Assembly (NCBI RefSeq): GCF_019236475.1
Contig: NZ_JAFAIX010000004.1
Span: 372,001-436,000 of the forward strand
Reading direction: 5' to 3'
From: Chitinophaga sp.
GTDB lineage: Bacteria > Bacteroidota > Bacteroidia > Chitinophagales > Chitinophagaceae
DNA length: 64,000 nucleotides
Below, one piece after another: positions 20,101-27,955 of this stretch; position 1 is the first letter of the stretch, and the number at the start of each line of letters is the position of its first letter. The notes below the pieces were generated by a model. It saw only the letters and a list, made by a program, of their open reading frames with translations, made no database searches and was not told where the DNA came from. The position numbers and the translations under genes are program-made.

Positions 20101-20509
20101 TTCCCTCTGGGGCGGCAACGGCTACTTCCTCTCTGGGAGCAATACGCCCTATAATGATGGATACGCCAACAATCCAGCTATTAATCACATCGTTTATGAT
20201 TACTGGACACCTACCAATACAAATGCCATGTTCCCTCGTATGAACTATGGAAATGCGGCGGCTTATAAAGGCGTAAAATATTTCGACAGAAGCTTTATCA
20301 AACTACAGAAAATTTCACTCACCTATGATTTCACCAAGTTGGTGAAACGGTACGGTATTCATGGCCTCTCTTTCTCCGTAAGTGCAGATAACCTGTTTAC
20401 CTATGCGCCACATTGGGTAGGACTGGACCCCGAAACCGACAACGGTTTTACGGATGGCTCTATTCCATCGCTGAGAAATATTATGGGGGTATTCACCTTA
20501 AACTTTTAG
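17138..20509 (+). CDS. SusC/RagA-family TonB-linked outer-membrane transporter
   Basis: This 1123-residue SusC protein has a signal segment (about 26-43, MKLAILLLTIG to VSANG), an STN domain (about 48-120), a carboxypeptidase-regulatory-like domain (about 137-210), a TonB-box-like stretch (QEVVAVGYG, about 217-225) and a plug with FSIRGTNSKNAG, PLIVLDGAIF and AAAVYGSRSANGVI. The barrel follows, ending in MGVFTLNF. ATG at 17138 puts 25 residues before the signal core, in line with 22 and 23 in the other SusC proteins. ATG at 17174 and 17213 are alternatives. SusD is encoded 2 bases after its stop. The STN domain and the upstream fecR mark it as a signalling transporter. Confidence 0.94.
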   Translation: MHLTAWGNRSHNMRERNVLYKISRVMKLAILLLTIGALQVSANGFSQSVTLVEHNARLENVFRKMEQQTGYYFWYEGKALRGTKKVDLNLQNVPLKQALDQCLASQPFSYVIIDKTIVIKDKKEIGQERVVETHVAMDITGTVVDESGNPLFGASVGLKGTTLGARTDSAGRFSIHAPTDNGILVVSYVGMTVQEVPVSGSNSNMRIVMKKLVAALQEVVAVGYGTQKRQAITGSVATANLKRYEQVPVNNVIEMVKGVIPGLNVGGINKAGDVASFSIRGTNSKNAGNDPLIVLDGAIFRGSLSDIAPADIESFTVLKDASAAAVYGSRSANGVILISTKKGSGINGKPKFTVNASYGYTNELKPLHVYDAPGYLQRVLDYRVANGLPADPNNMATYLQPIEATNYNATPDHQATLKDPYSLFRQAGQSMNVTASVSNRTDKTDYYISGNIIKQKGVIVNDLYNHYSLRVRVGTDLTKWFNLGINAYYSLKDYPGATIYGLSGGGSSSSPYQFSPYATLKGPDGSYLQFPQTTTSFNSPYWQIPNQIYNRQNSLNGILTAVIKAPWVQGLSYNLTTAITQNWNENGSFYGLQTVNGLPKNGTGDVNYNRNTNILVDQLIKYNRTFGDHSIDATLLYSMEDYRVFLQSSHGENFNDPSLGIYGLSKAQTQTVNTGGTQTAAIGEMGRLTYSYKEKYAITGTVRRDGFSAFSENHKYGVFSSVGANWQLSKERFMNSLTFLDNLALRASYGTNGNQSISPYGTLARMGNSKYFYNGSTFVVTQSVSSLGNSDLKWEYTKGVNLGVDFAVLHNRLTGQIDWYSKKTHNLIFPLTIPSTSGFGQINTNLGSIGNKGIEISLTSENVRTPNFGWMSNVAFARNWNKLITAYGPDPKTGIEADRPSDGLFIGKPLGTIYGYKVIGMWQQADKDNGTIMAGMAPGTYKLLDVNHDGKITSDSDRVFLGNSRVRFTWSFTNTFRYKDFSLMVYVYSLWGGNGYFLSGSNTPYNDGYANNPAINHIVYDYWTPTNTNAMFPRMNYGNAAAYKGVKYFDRSFIKLQKISLTYDFTKLVKRYGIHGLSFSVSADNLFTYAPHWVGLDPETDNGFTDGSIPSLRNIMGVFTLNF
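17161..17185 (+). promoter_or_regulatory. 8-bp hairpin at the 5' end of susC
   Basis: CCGTTCCC (17161-17168) pairs perfectly with GGGAACGG (17178-17185). The 9-base loop contains an in-frame ATG (17174), one of the possible susC starts. If translation starts there, the hairpin would present the start codon in its loop. If it starts at 17138, the hairpin lies in the first codons. Either way it could affect translation initiation. No function is shown by the sequence alone. Confidence 0.4.
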
Positions 20510-20511
20510 TT

Positions 20512-22224
20512 ATGAAGCAACTGATTTTTGCCACTATAACACTCCTTTCGCTAAGTTTTATATCCTGTAAGAAATCCTTGCAGGAAGTGCCGCTGGATTT
20601 TTACAGCCCAGAGAATTCCTATACGAATAAAGCACAATTTGAATCTGCATTGGCAGATATCTACCTGCGCGTGCGCACCTATTTCTACGCCAATTCGGAT
20701 TCCCCCGAAAACTACGATATGTTGGGCTACGATGCGGATTTTGCGAATAACTTGGGAGGAACGAATACGGTGGTTCCTTTTTTCAGATGGAATACAATTA
20801 ACGCCGATAACGGTTTTTCCAATAAATGGTGGAGCCGTTTGTATGCTATCATTGCCCAGACGAATATTATAATAAGTCGCGCAGACCTGCCTGCCGCCAA
20901 TTGGAAATCAGAGGCGGATAAAAATGCTATCGTAGGCGAAGCCAAATTTCTACGGGCATTTGCTTACCATTTCCTGGCCAATATGTGGGGAGATGTACCA
21001 ATTGTATTAGAGGAGACGAAAGTCCCTAAATTTGACTATGTACAATCCAAACGGGCCGATGTTTATCAGCAGTGTAAAGCTGATCTTACTTTTGCCGTTC
21101 AATGGATACCGTATATTAATGCGCAAACTTCTGGTAGAGCTCCCAGAGAAGCGGCCTTTCATCTATTGAGTGAAGTGGATATCGCGTTACAAGATTATCC
21201 AGGCGCCATCAAAGCGGCGGACTCAGTGATCCTGGGTGGAAACTGTCACTTGATGCTATCGCGGTTTGGTAAATGGACCAACTTCAGCACCAATGCCCCT
21301 ACCTATCAAGGCGCTTATAAACCTTGGGGGGATGTGTACTTCGACTTATTCCAAGATGGTAATTTTAACTTCAAAGAAGGGAACGCGGAAGCCATTTGGA
21401 ATATAGAGCAAAGTCCAACGATCATGGGCGGCGATAACACCGATGTAAATGGCGCTGGTGGCCTATTTGTAATGGAAAGATGGTGGGGCCCCAATTCTTG
21501 GTCCTTAACAGATCTGAACAATGTTCCTAATTTCCTGGAAGATACCCTCATGGGAAGACCTGTTGGTAATCTAACCGCCACTAAGTACGCCGATAGTCTT
21601 ATCTGGCAGTATAAAGGTGATTGGAATAGAGATATCAGGAATTCTCAATATAATATCATCCGCACCTATTACTGGCGTAATCCAACAAGTGCCTTCTACG
21701 GACAACCCATGACCTTAGCTAATGTGCGCGATCCGGCACGTTTCCGGGCAGGATGTGCGCCCACTTTTATCAAAGGAGTAGGAGTAGTACATTACAGGAA
21801 ATTTCAAGATGCTACCAGCAAACAATGGCACGACAACGGCCGTACCTACAAATGCTGGTACATCATGCGGATGGCGGAAACCTACCTGCTGCGAGCAGAA
21901 GCTAAGCTAAACGCAGGCGATGTAGCCGGTGCGGCGGATGATATCAACTTCGTGAGAAAGCGGGCAAACGCAACACTGGTTACTGGCGGTGATGTAAACA
22001 TTGACCTGATACTCGATGAACGTGCACGGGAATTATACATGGAAGAATTCAGACTGAATACCCTGATGCGCTTAGGGAAACTGGCTGAATATTTGACGAA
22101 ATATAATGGCGACGTTATTGAAAATAATTATAAACCCGATCCGAAAGTAAACAGGATGCCAATTCCTACCGCCGTGATAGAAGCGAATTCCGGCGCGAAG
22201 ATGGTACAGAATCCTGGGTATTAA
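20512..22224 (+). CDS. SusD/RagB-family nutrient-binding outer-membrane lipoprotein
   Basis: This is a 570-residue SusD-family lipoprotein. The open frame extends back into susC, but the ATG at 20512 directly after the susC stop gives a proper lipoprotein signal (LSFISC, lipidated Cys at 19), so I use it. Family features are GEAKFLRAFAYHFLANMWGDVP and, near the end, MEEFRLNTLMRLGKL. It would bind the glycan and cap the SusC at 17138. The length is above the roughly 480-550 residues of many SusD proteins because of a loop-rich middle region (about 270-400, rich in Trp, Asn and Gly). Confidence 0.94.
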   Translation: MKQLIFATITLLSLSFISCKKSLQEVPLDFYSPENSYTNKAQFESALADIYLRVRTYFYANSDSPENYDMLGYDADFANNLGGTNTVVPFFRWNTINADNGFSNKWWSRLYAIIAQTNIIISRADLPAANWKSEADKNAIVGEAKFLRAFAYHFLANMWGDVPIVLEETKVPKFDYVQSKRADVYQQCKADLTFAVQWIPYINAQTSGRAPREAAFHLLSEVDIALQDYPGAIKAADSVILGGNCHLMLSRFGKWTNFSTNAPTYQGAYKPWGDVYFDLFQDGNFNFKEGNAEAIWNIEQSPTIMGGDNTDVNGAGGLFVMERWWGPNSWSLTDLNNVPNFLEDTLMGRPVGNLTATKYADSLIWQYKGDWNRDIRNSQYNIIRTYYWRNPTSAFYGQPMTLANVRDPARFRAGCAPTFIKGVGVVHYRKFQDATSKQWHDNGRTYKCWYIMRMAETYLLRAEAKLNAGDVAGAADDINFVRKRANATLVTGGDVNIDLILDERARELYMEEFRLNTLMRLGKLAEYLTKYNGDVIENNYKPDPKVNRMPIPTAVIEANSGAKMVQNPGY

Positions 22225-22240
22225 GCATCCGGTAACAGTT

Positions 22241-22271
22241 GGCCATCCTGATTCCTGCAATCGGGATGGCC
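22241..22271 (+). terminator. Hairpin between susD and the GH97 gene
   Basis: GGCCATCCTGATT (22241-22253) and AATCGGGATGGCC (22259-22271) pair over 13 bp with one G-T wobble around a 5-base loop. A pyrimidine-rich run follows (ACTTTCCTCTTTC) rather than a clean T tract. It may be a partial terminator or attenuator that lowers expression of the two glycosidase genes relative to susCD. Confidence 0.5.
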
Positions 22272-22303
22272 ACTTTCCTCTTTCAAATCAGTATTTTAAT
22301 AAG

Positions 22304-24172
22304 ATGTACAGACTATTCTTTTTCTTGGTTTCATTGCTTACAGCCATTGAAACCTTTGGACAAACTTTAACATCGCCAGATGGAAAGATCTCTTTTCGTG
22401 TAGCCGTTACCGATGGTGTGATCCATTACGATGTCACCTATCAGCAACAGGATATTATTAAGCAATCGGTGCTGGGAGTAGAAGGCTGGCAGAACGGGTT
22501 GAAACTTCAGTCTGTAAAGGCGTCTGCGAAAGATGAATACTGGAAGCCGGTGTATGGAGAGCGCAATCGTATCCATGACCATTATCGTGCATTGACCTTT
22601 ACTTTCATGAAAAACAACAACACGCATGATGTAATGGAATTGGAGGCACGCGCTTACAATGAAGGCATTGCTTTCCGTTATAGCTTTCCTAAGCAAGCCG
22701 GCAGCAAGTCGATGTCCATTAGCCAGGATGGAACGGAGTTTTCCTTTCCAGCAGGCACCAAAGCATGGTTCACAGATCATGCGCAGGGATCTTACAAGCT
22801 GCTATCCTTGGACAAATGGCCAGGAGAGGCAGAGCGTCCGTTAACGCTGCAATTACCCAACGGCCTTTATGCAGCATTGGCAGAAGCAGCCGTAGTGGAC
22901 TACTGTAGAACGAAATTTATATTAGCACCAGGCAAACCCAATACTATCGCTTGTGCCATGTATGATAAAGTGACGTTGCCAATGCCATTTGTGACACCTT
23001 GGAGAGTAATTATGCTAGCTACAAAAGCCACTGCCTTGTTGCAAAATGATGATCTCCTCCTAAATCTCAATGCGCCATGTGCCATTAAACAGACGGCCTG
23101 GATCAAACCGGGTAAAGTGATAAGGGAAATGTCTTTGTCTACCGCAGGTGCGAAGAAAGTAGTCGATTTTGCGGAAAAGCGTCATTTGCAATATGTACAT
23201 TTCGATGCAGGCTGGTATGGTGCTGAAGAAGATACGGCTTCAGATGCAACCCACGTAAATGTGGACCCCGCACGTAATCCTGTTAATGACCTGAACATGG
23301 AGGAAGTGGTGCGCTATGCTAAGCAAAAAGGGATAGGCGTTTGGGTATATGTCAATAAAAAAGCGCTAGGAAAGCAATTGGATGACATACTGCCATTGTA
23401 TGAGAAATGGGGCATCGCAGGGATTAAATTTGGCTTTGTAAATGTAGGCTCCTTCCAGTGGACCAAATGGCTCCATGATGCGGTGAAAAAATGTGCGCAG
23501 CATCATTTGTTGGTGGATATCCATGATGAATACAGACCTACAGGCTTCAGCAGAACCTATCCGAATTTACTGACGCAAGAAGGCGTTAGAGGAAATGAAG
23601 AAATGCCGGACGCAAACAATAACGCCACATTGCCTTTTACCCGCTTCCTATGCGGTGCCGCAGATTATACCATCTGCTACTATCACCGACCAGAGCTTAA
23701 AAAACGCTTAGCGGAAACACAGAATTCAAGAGTGCTGAAAACAACGTCGGTGCATCAAATGGCTTTATCTGTTGTGTATTATAGCCCACTGCAATTTATG
23801 TATTGGTACGATAAACCGGAAGATTCCCAAGATGAACCGGAACTGGATTTCTTCGATCGAGTACCCACCGTTTGGGATGATACCCAGGTATTAGATGGAG
23901 AAATTGGGCAATATATTACCATCGCCCGCAAACACAATAAGGAATGGTTTGTAGGAAGCATTACGAACAATGATGCGAGAGACCTACATATTAATTGTTC
24001 TTTCCTTTCGCCTGGAAAAAAATATAAAGCCACTATTTATTACGATGATCCTGCGTCGGCAGTACGCACAAAGGTATCCGTCAAATCTATCACCGTGGAT
24101 GCTTCCACTGTTTTAGACAGTCATTTACTACCTTCCGGTGGACAGGCCATCTTACTAACACCACTTAACTAA
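22304..24172 (+). CDS. GH97 family glycoside hydrolase (SusB-like), exported
   Basis: This 622-residue protein has a signal peptide (about 1-20, ending TFGQ), a GH97 N-terminal beta-supersandwich (about 21-270, with LTSPDGKI and YNEGIAFRY), a TIM-barrel catalytic domain (about 275-530) and a C-terminal beta domain. Barrel motifs include FDAGWYG, GIGVWVYVN, HDEYRPTGFSRTYPN and EGVRGNEEMPD. GH97 enzymes hydrolyse alpha-glucosides by inversion or alpha-galactosides by retention. In the strand-4 motif this protein reads GIKFGF, with Gly (G377) where I recall the retaining alpha-galactosidases carrying the Asp nucleophile, which suggests the inverting type. That last step is inference. The gene lies 79 bases after susD and 23 bases before the GH29 gene. 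Confidence 0.88.
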   Translation: MYRLFFFLVSLLTAIETFGQTLTSPDGKISFRVAVTDGVIHYDVTYQQQDIIKQSVLGVEGWQNGLKLQSVKASAKDEYWKPVYGERNRIHDHYRALTFTFMKNNNTHDVMELEARAYNEGIAFRYSFPKQAGSKSMSISQDGTEFSFPAGTKAWFTDHAQGSYKLLSLDKWPGEAERPLTLQLPNGLYAALAEAAVVDYCRTKFILAPGKPNTIACAMYDKVTLPMPFVTPWRVIMLATKATALLQNDDLLLNLNAPCAIKQTAWIKPGKVIREMSLSTAGAKKVVDFAEKRHLQYVHFDAGWYGAEEDTASDATHVNVDPARNPVNDLNMEEVVRYAKQKGIGVWVYVNKKALGKQLDDILPLYEKWGIAGIKFGFVNVGSFQWTKWLHDAVKKCAQHHLLVDIHDEYRPTGFSRTYPNLLTQEGVRGNEEMPDANNNATLPFTRFLCGAADYTICYYHRPELKKRLAETQNSRVLKTTSVHQMALSVVYYSPLQFMYWYDKPEDSQDEPELDFFDRVPTVWDDTQVLDGEIGQYITIARKHNKEWFVGSITNNDARDLHINCSFLSPGKKYKATIYYDDPASAVRTKVSVKSITVDASTVLDSHLLPSGGQAILLTPLN

Positions 24173-24195
24173 AATTATAAGTTAGAACAGGAACA

Positions 24196-25803
24196 ATGAA
24201 AAAAATATATGGATGCATTTGCGCGGTATTTTTGGTAATGATAGTATCGCATGTTGCTGCGCAACAGCAGGCGCCTAACTGGGAACAACTGAGCAAAGAG
24301 TACCGCTTCCCTAAATGGTTTACCGAAGCTAAATTGGGTATTTGGGTGCATTGGGGCGCTCAATCATTGCCAGATAGTGGTGGTGGCTGGTATGCGCGAC
24401 ATATGTACATGCAAGATGTTGGCAATCAAAAATTCGGCGCAAATGCCTATCCATATCACCTCCGTCATTTTGGTCATCCTTCGGAGAAGGGATTTAAAGA
24501 TGTGATCCATGAATGGAAGGCGGAACGCCTGAATACCGATAGCCTAATGCGTTACTTTAAACATATCGGCGCCAGGTATTTTGTTGCGCTAGCGAGCCAT
24601 CATGACCATTTTGATAATTTTAATTCTACCTATCATGCATGGAATACCGTGAATGTAGGCCCGCATAAAGATATCATCGGACTATTCCGCCAATCAGCCA
24701 CTAAATATCATATGCCCTTTGGCGTTAGTTCGCATGACGACCGATTTATGAGTTGGTGGTTGCCGGCTTTTGGCGCAGATACTTCCGGCCCTAAAAAAGG
24801 CGTGAAATATGATGGCTACCTCACCAAAGCCGATGGCGTTGGTAAATGGTGGGAGGGATTGGATCCTGCAGATCTATACGGACTTCCTCCTGAAAAAAGA
24901 ACACCGGAATGGATAGAAAGTGTAAAAAAGAACTGGCTGGATCGTCATGTGGAGCTGGTAACGAAATATGATGTGGACATGCTGTGGTTCGATGGATATG
25001 GCTTCCCGTACGGCAATTATGGGAAGGAGGCAAGTACGAAATTCTTGCAACAGCACCTGCAAAAACATCATAACCTGTCGGTAGTAGTAGCCGGGAAAAT
25101 TCAAGAGGAACCCATGGTATTGCGGGATATTGAGCGCGGCGGCTCCGCAGTGATATTGCCATATCCTTGGCAAGGTACCATGACCTTCACACATTGGTTC
25201 TACAAAAAAGAAATTCCTTCCCGCCACAATGCCAGAACCGTGATCGAGTCTTTTACAGATATGATTAGCAAAAACGGAAATCTGTTGTTAAACGTGGAAT
25301 TATTACCAGACGGTACTATCCCTGCAGATCATAAATTAATATTGGATACCATCGGATGGTGGATGAACCGTAATAAAGAAGCGATCTACGGATCAAGCCC
25401 ATGGCAAACTTTCGGCGATAACTTTCATGGAATACAGCGTAAAAGAGATGTTAGTATAACAGATGCGGAAGCTGCACAACAACACGGTACTGCGGAGGAT
25501 TTCAATGAAAGAACAATTAAAAGTCCAATGTATTCCAACCAGGAAGTACGATTTACGGTGAATAAAGGTAATCTCTATGTGTTTGTATTAAACCCTACTG
25601 GTGGTAATCTGCTGATTCCTGCACTGGGCCTGACTTCAACGTACCACCCTGGGAACATCCGAAAGGTATCGCTATTAGGTAGTAAACAAAAAATAGCTTT
25701 TAAACAGGATGAGGAAGGATTACAAATAACCGTGCCTTCGGAAGCTGGTGAAGGATACACGGCTGTGTTTAAAATAGAAGGCAAGCATTTTTCACAGCGT
25801 TGA
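24196..25803 (+). CDS. GH29 family alpha-L-fucosidase, exported
   Basis: This 535-residue protein has a signal peptide (about 1-22, ending HVAAQ). The GH29 barrel motifs are FTEAKLGIWVHWG at the N-terminus, the two-His segment LASHHDHFDNF, and DVDMLWFDGYG, where D266 in WFDG is the expected catalytic nucleophile. A C-terminal beta-sandwich follows (about 390-535). GH29 enzymes release alpha-L-fucose with retention. It is the last gene of the sigma-fecR-susC-susD-GH97-GH29 run and is followed by a strong terminator. Its presence is the main reason to think that this locus handles a fucosylated glycan. The exact linkage cannot be read from the sequence. Confidence 0.92.
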   Translation: MKKIYGCICAVFLVMIVSHVAAQQQAPNWEQLSKEYRFPKWFTEAKLGIWVHWGAQSLPDSGGGWYARHMYMQDVGNQKFGANAYPYHLRHFGHPSEKGFKDVIHEWKAERLNTDSLMRYFKHIGARYFVALASHHDHFDNFNSTYHAWNTVNVGPHKDIIGLFRQSATKYHMPFGVSSHDDRFMSWWLPAFGADTSGPKKGVKYDGYLTKADGVGKWWEGLDPADLYGLPPEKRTPEWIESVKKNWLDRHVELVTKYDVDMLWFDGYGFPYGNYGKEASTKFLQQHLQKHHNLSVVVAGKIQEEPMVLRDIERGGSAVILPYPWQGTMTFTHWFYKKEIPSRHNARTVIESFTDMISKNGNLLLNVELLPDGTIPADHKLILDTIGWWMNRNKEAIYGSSPWQTFGDNFHGIQRKRDVSITDAEAAQQHGTAEDFNERTIKSPMYSNQEVRFTVNKGNLYVFVLNPTGGNLLIPALGLTSTYHPGNIRKVSLLGSKQKIAFKQDEEGLQITVPSEAGEGYTAVFKIEGKHFSQR

Positions 25804-25823
25804 ATGGTAAGCAGTTACTAATT

Positions 25824-25862
25824 ATCAGGCAACTGTAAATCTACAGTTGCCTGATATTTTTC
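25824..25862 (+). terminator. Rho-independent terminator after the GH29 gene
   Basis: A perfect 14-bp stem (25824-25837 with 25842-25855, inner part GGCAACTGTA/TACAGTTGCC) with a 4-base loop is followed by ATTTTT. It lies 20 bases after the GH29 stop and closes the susCD-glycosidase operon. Confidence 0.85.
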
Positions 25863-26221
25863 ATTGGATTTGATTTTATAATATCGGGAGACACGTACCA
25901 CACCATCTTCCACCCCTTCATTAAGCGCCGCCAGAAATCGTCAGTATAACTAATATTCGGCATCTAGATAAGTTTGGTGATATCCCCTTCACGAGTGCTG
26001 ACTGTCTCAATATCAATTCTTTTTATAATGTATGGGAGAAATAACCATATTATTATTTTATGTTATAAAAAATATATTATTATTTGTTCTCGATTGAGAG
26101 CGTGTTTGTTTAACGTTTGATGATCCTATAATATGTAATGTCGGGAACAACGCACGCCCGTAGCAGGAGTAAATGGCAGTAATTATTATTTATTCTGTTC
26201 AGTAAGAAATCCCTTGAAACC
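25863..26221. other. AT-rich intergenic region ahead of the surface-protein operon
   Basis: No gene is supported here. The stretch 26030-26100 is very AT-rich (runs of ATTATTATTTTAT type). The region should hold the promoter of the six-gene run starting at 26222, but I found no exact TTG-N19-TAnnTTTG match. GTTTAACGTTTG near 26106-26122 is the closest. One copy of the recurring motif GGAGACACG lies at 25887-25895. Confidence 0.5.
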
Positions 26222-27955
26222 TTGAATCATTTTTTACCCAAGTACCTGTTTGTTACTGTTGCCCTTTTCTTAGCTTGCCTGGTAAATACTTCCGGTCAAG
26301 ACCTCGGAAGAATAGGAAAAGAAAATCCACTGAAAGTTTCAGGAGGAGTGGCTGCCAATTCAATCTTTTATGCTTCCAACAATGAAGATCGCAGAGCACC
26401 TTTCAGCTACTATCTAAGCGGCAATATCAATTTTTCTTTATACGGCTGGAATATCCCTTTCACCTTTGCCTATTCTAACCGAAATTTCAGCTATACACAA
26501 CCATTTAACCAATATAGCGTAAACCCTACCTATAAATGGGTGACCCTACATCTAGGCTGGACATCCGCCACCTTCTCACCTTACTCGGTGAACGGCCATC
26601 AGTTTCTCGGAGTAGCGGCAGATCTAGCGCCACCAGGGAGATTCAAGTACAGTATACTCTATGGCCGCTTTCAAAAAGCAATAGGCCCCGATTCCCTCCA
26701 AACCTTCAACCAACCCGCCTATAAAAGAATGGGAATGGGCGCAAAGATCGCCTACGAATATGAAGGCTATAACCTCTCTATGAGCATCTTCCGCGCAAAA
26801 GATGATACGAATTCGATAGACCTCCCAAAGCGAGCTACCATGCAATCCATGGATATCAAACCCCAAGAAAATATTGTAGTGGACTTCGCAGGGGCTGTAC
26901 CCATTCGCAAATATTTGAAACTGCAAATGGAATACGCTGTCAGCAGTTTAACAGGCGATATGCATGCCGGAAAAGACAGCACCAGCAACGGCCACTTCCT
27001 GACAACTGCGTTTATGCCTAACCGTTTGTCCACGTCTTCGAACACTGCTTTCAGAGCAGGACTGAACTATGCCAAAGGGGCTTTCAGCGCTGGTTTCGGC
27101 TTTGAAAGAATTGATCCCCTCTACAGAACCCTCGGATCTTACTACAACAATAACGACTACCAAAATATGACGATGAACTTTTCCCAAACACTGTTCAAGG
27201 GAAGAGTAGCCATAGGCGGCAATGCGGGCGTACAACAAGATGATTTAAACAATCGCAAAGCCAGCGCTATGAAACGCTTCGTCGGTGGACTCAACCTCAG
27301 TTGGCAAGCCAGTGATAAACTCCAACTGGATGGTTCTTACAGCAACTTTCAATCTTTTACCAATATCAAATCACAGTTTGCCTTGCTCAACCAGGTGACG
27401 CCTTATGAAAACCTGGATACACTCAATTTTACACAACTATCCCAACAGGCAAATGCAAACCTGAACTACCAAATTGGTAAGAGCAAAAAGAAAAGACAAC
27501 AACTCAACCTAAATGTTTCCCTCCAAACAGCGGCAGACAAACAAGGAGATACGAAAGCTGCTACCGGAGGCACTAATTTCTATAATGGGGTGGCTTCCTA
27601 TAATGTGGCCCTCACCAAATCAGCGGTTACTTTCAGCAGCGCTTTCAATATCAGCTACAATAGTTTACCAGAAGCCACATCGACCACCTGGGGCGGCACC
27701 CTGGCTTTCGGTAAACCCTTCTTTAATAAACAATTGAAAACAAATTATTCGGTATCCTATAATACTAGCAGTGCCAACGCAATGCAACAGGTGCAAGTAT
27801 GGAATCTGAGAGGAAATGCGAGCTACGCATTCATGAAAAAACATCACTTCAATTTGTCGCTGGTAACACTGCTCCGGGAGAATAAACAGCAACGAATCGG
27901 GCCAGCCCGACTCACAGAATTAACCACTACCGTTGGCTACAATTATAGTTTTTAA
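26222..27955 (+). CDS. Outer-membrane beta-barrel protein of unknown family, first gene of the surface operon
   Basis: This 577-residue protein has a signal peptide (about 5-25, ending NTSGQ). The rest is almost entirely alternating amphipathic strands with frequent Tyr, Phe, Asn and Ser, as in FSYYLSGNINFSLYGW and FSAGFGFERI, ending in an aromatic strand (VGYNYSF) typical of the last strand of an outer-membrane barrel. The start is TTG at 26222: an in-frame TAA lies at 26180 and no ATG occurs in between. The gene overlaps the next by one base (TAATG). I do not recognise a named family. As first gene of an 18-kb run of secreted proteins, it may be a secretion pore, anchor or assembly factor for them. 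Confidence 0.8.
   Translation: MNHFLPKYLFVTVALFLACLVNTSGQDLGRIGKENPLKVSGGVAANSIFYASNNEDRRAPFSYYLSGNINFSLYGWNIPFTFAYSNRNFSYTQPFNQYSVNPTYKWVTLHLGWTSATFSPYSVNGHQFLGVAADLAPPGRFKYSILYGRFQKAIGPDSLQTFNQPAYKRMGMGAKIAYEYEGYNLSMSIFRAKDDTNSIDLPKRATMQSMDIKPQENIVVDFAGAVPIRKYLKLQMEYAVSSLTGDMHAGKDSTSNGHFLTTAFMPNRLSTSSNTAFRAGLNYAKGAFSAGFGFERIDPLYRTLGSYYNNNDYQNMTMNFSQTLFKGRVAIGGNAGVQQDDLNNRKASAMKRFVGGLNLSWQASDKLQLDGSYSNFQSFTNIKSQFALLNQVTPYENLDTLNFTQLSQQANANLNYQIGKSKKKRQQLNLNVSLQTAADKQGDTKAATGGTNFYNGVASYNVALTKSAVTFSSAFNISYNSLPEATSTTWGGTLAFGKPFFNKQLKTNYSVSYNTSSANAMQQVQVWNLRGNASYAFMKKHHFNLSLVTLLRENKQQRIGPARLTELTTTVGYNYSF

Noticed and set aside
20413..20511. N-terminal extension of SusD overlapping susC
   Set aside because: The lipoprotein signal begins at ATG 20512, directly after the susC stop.
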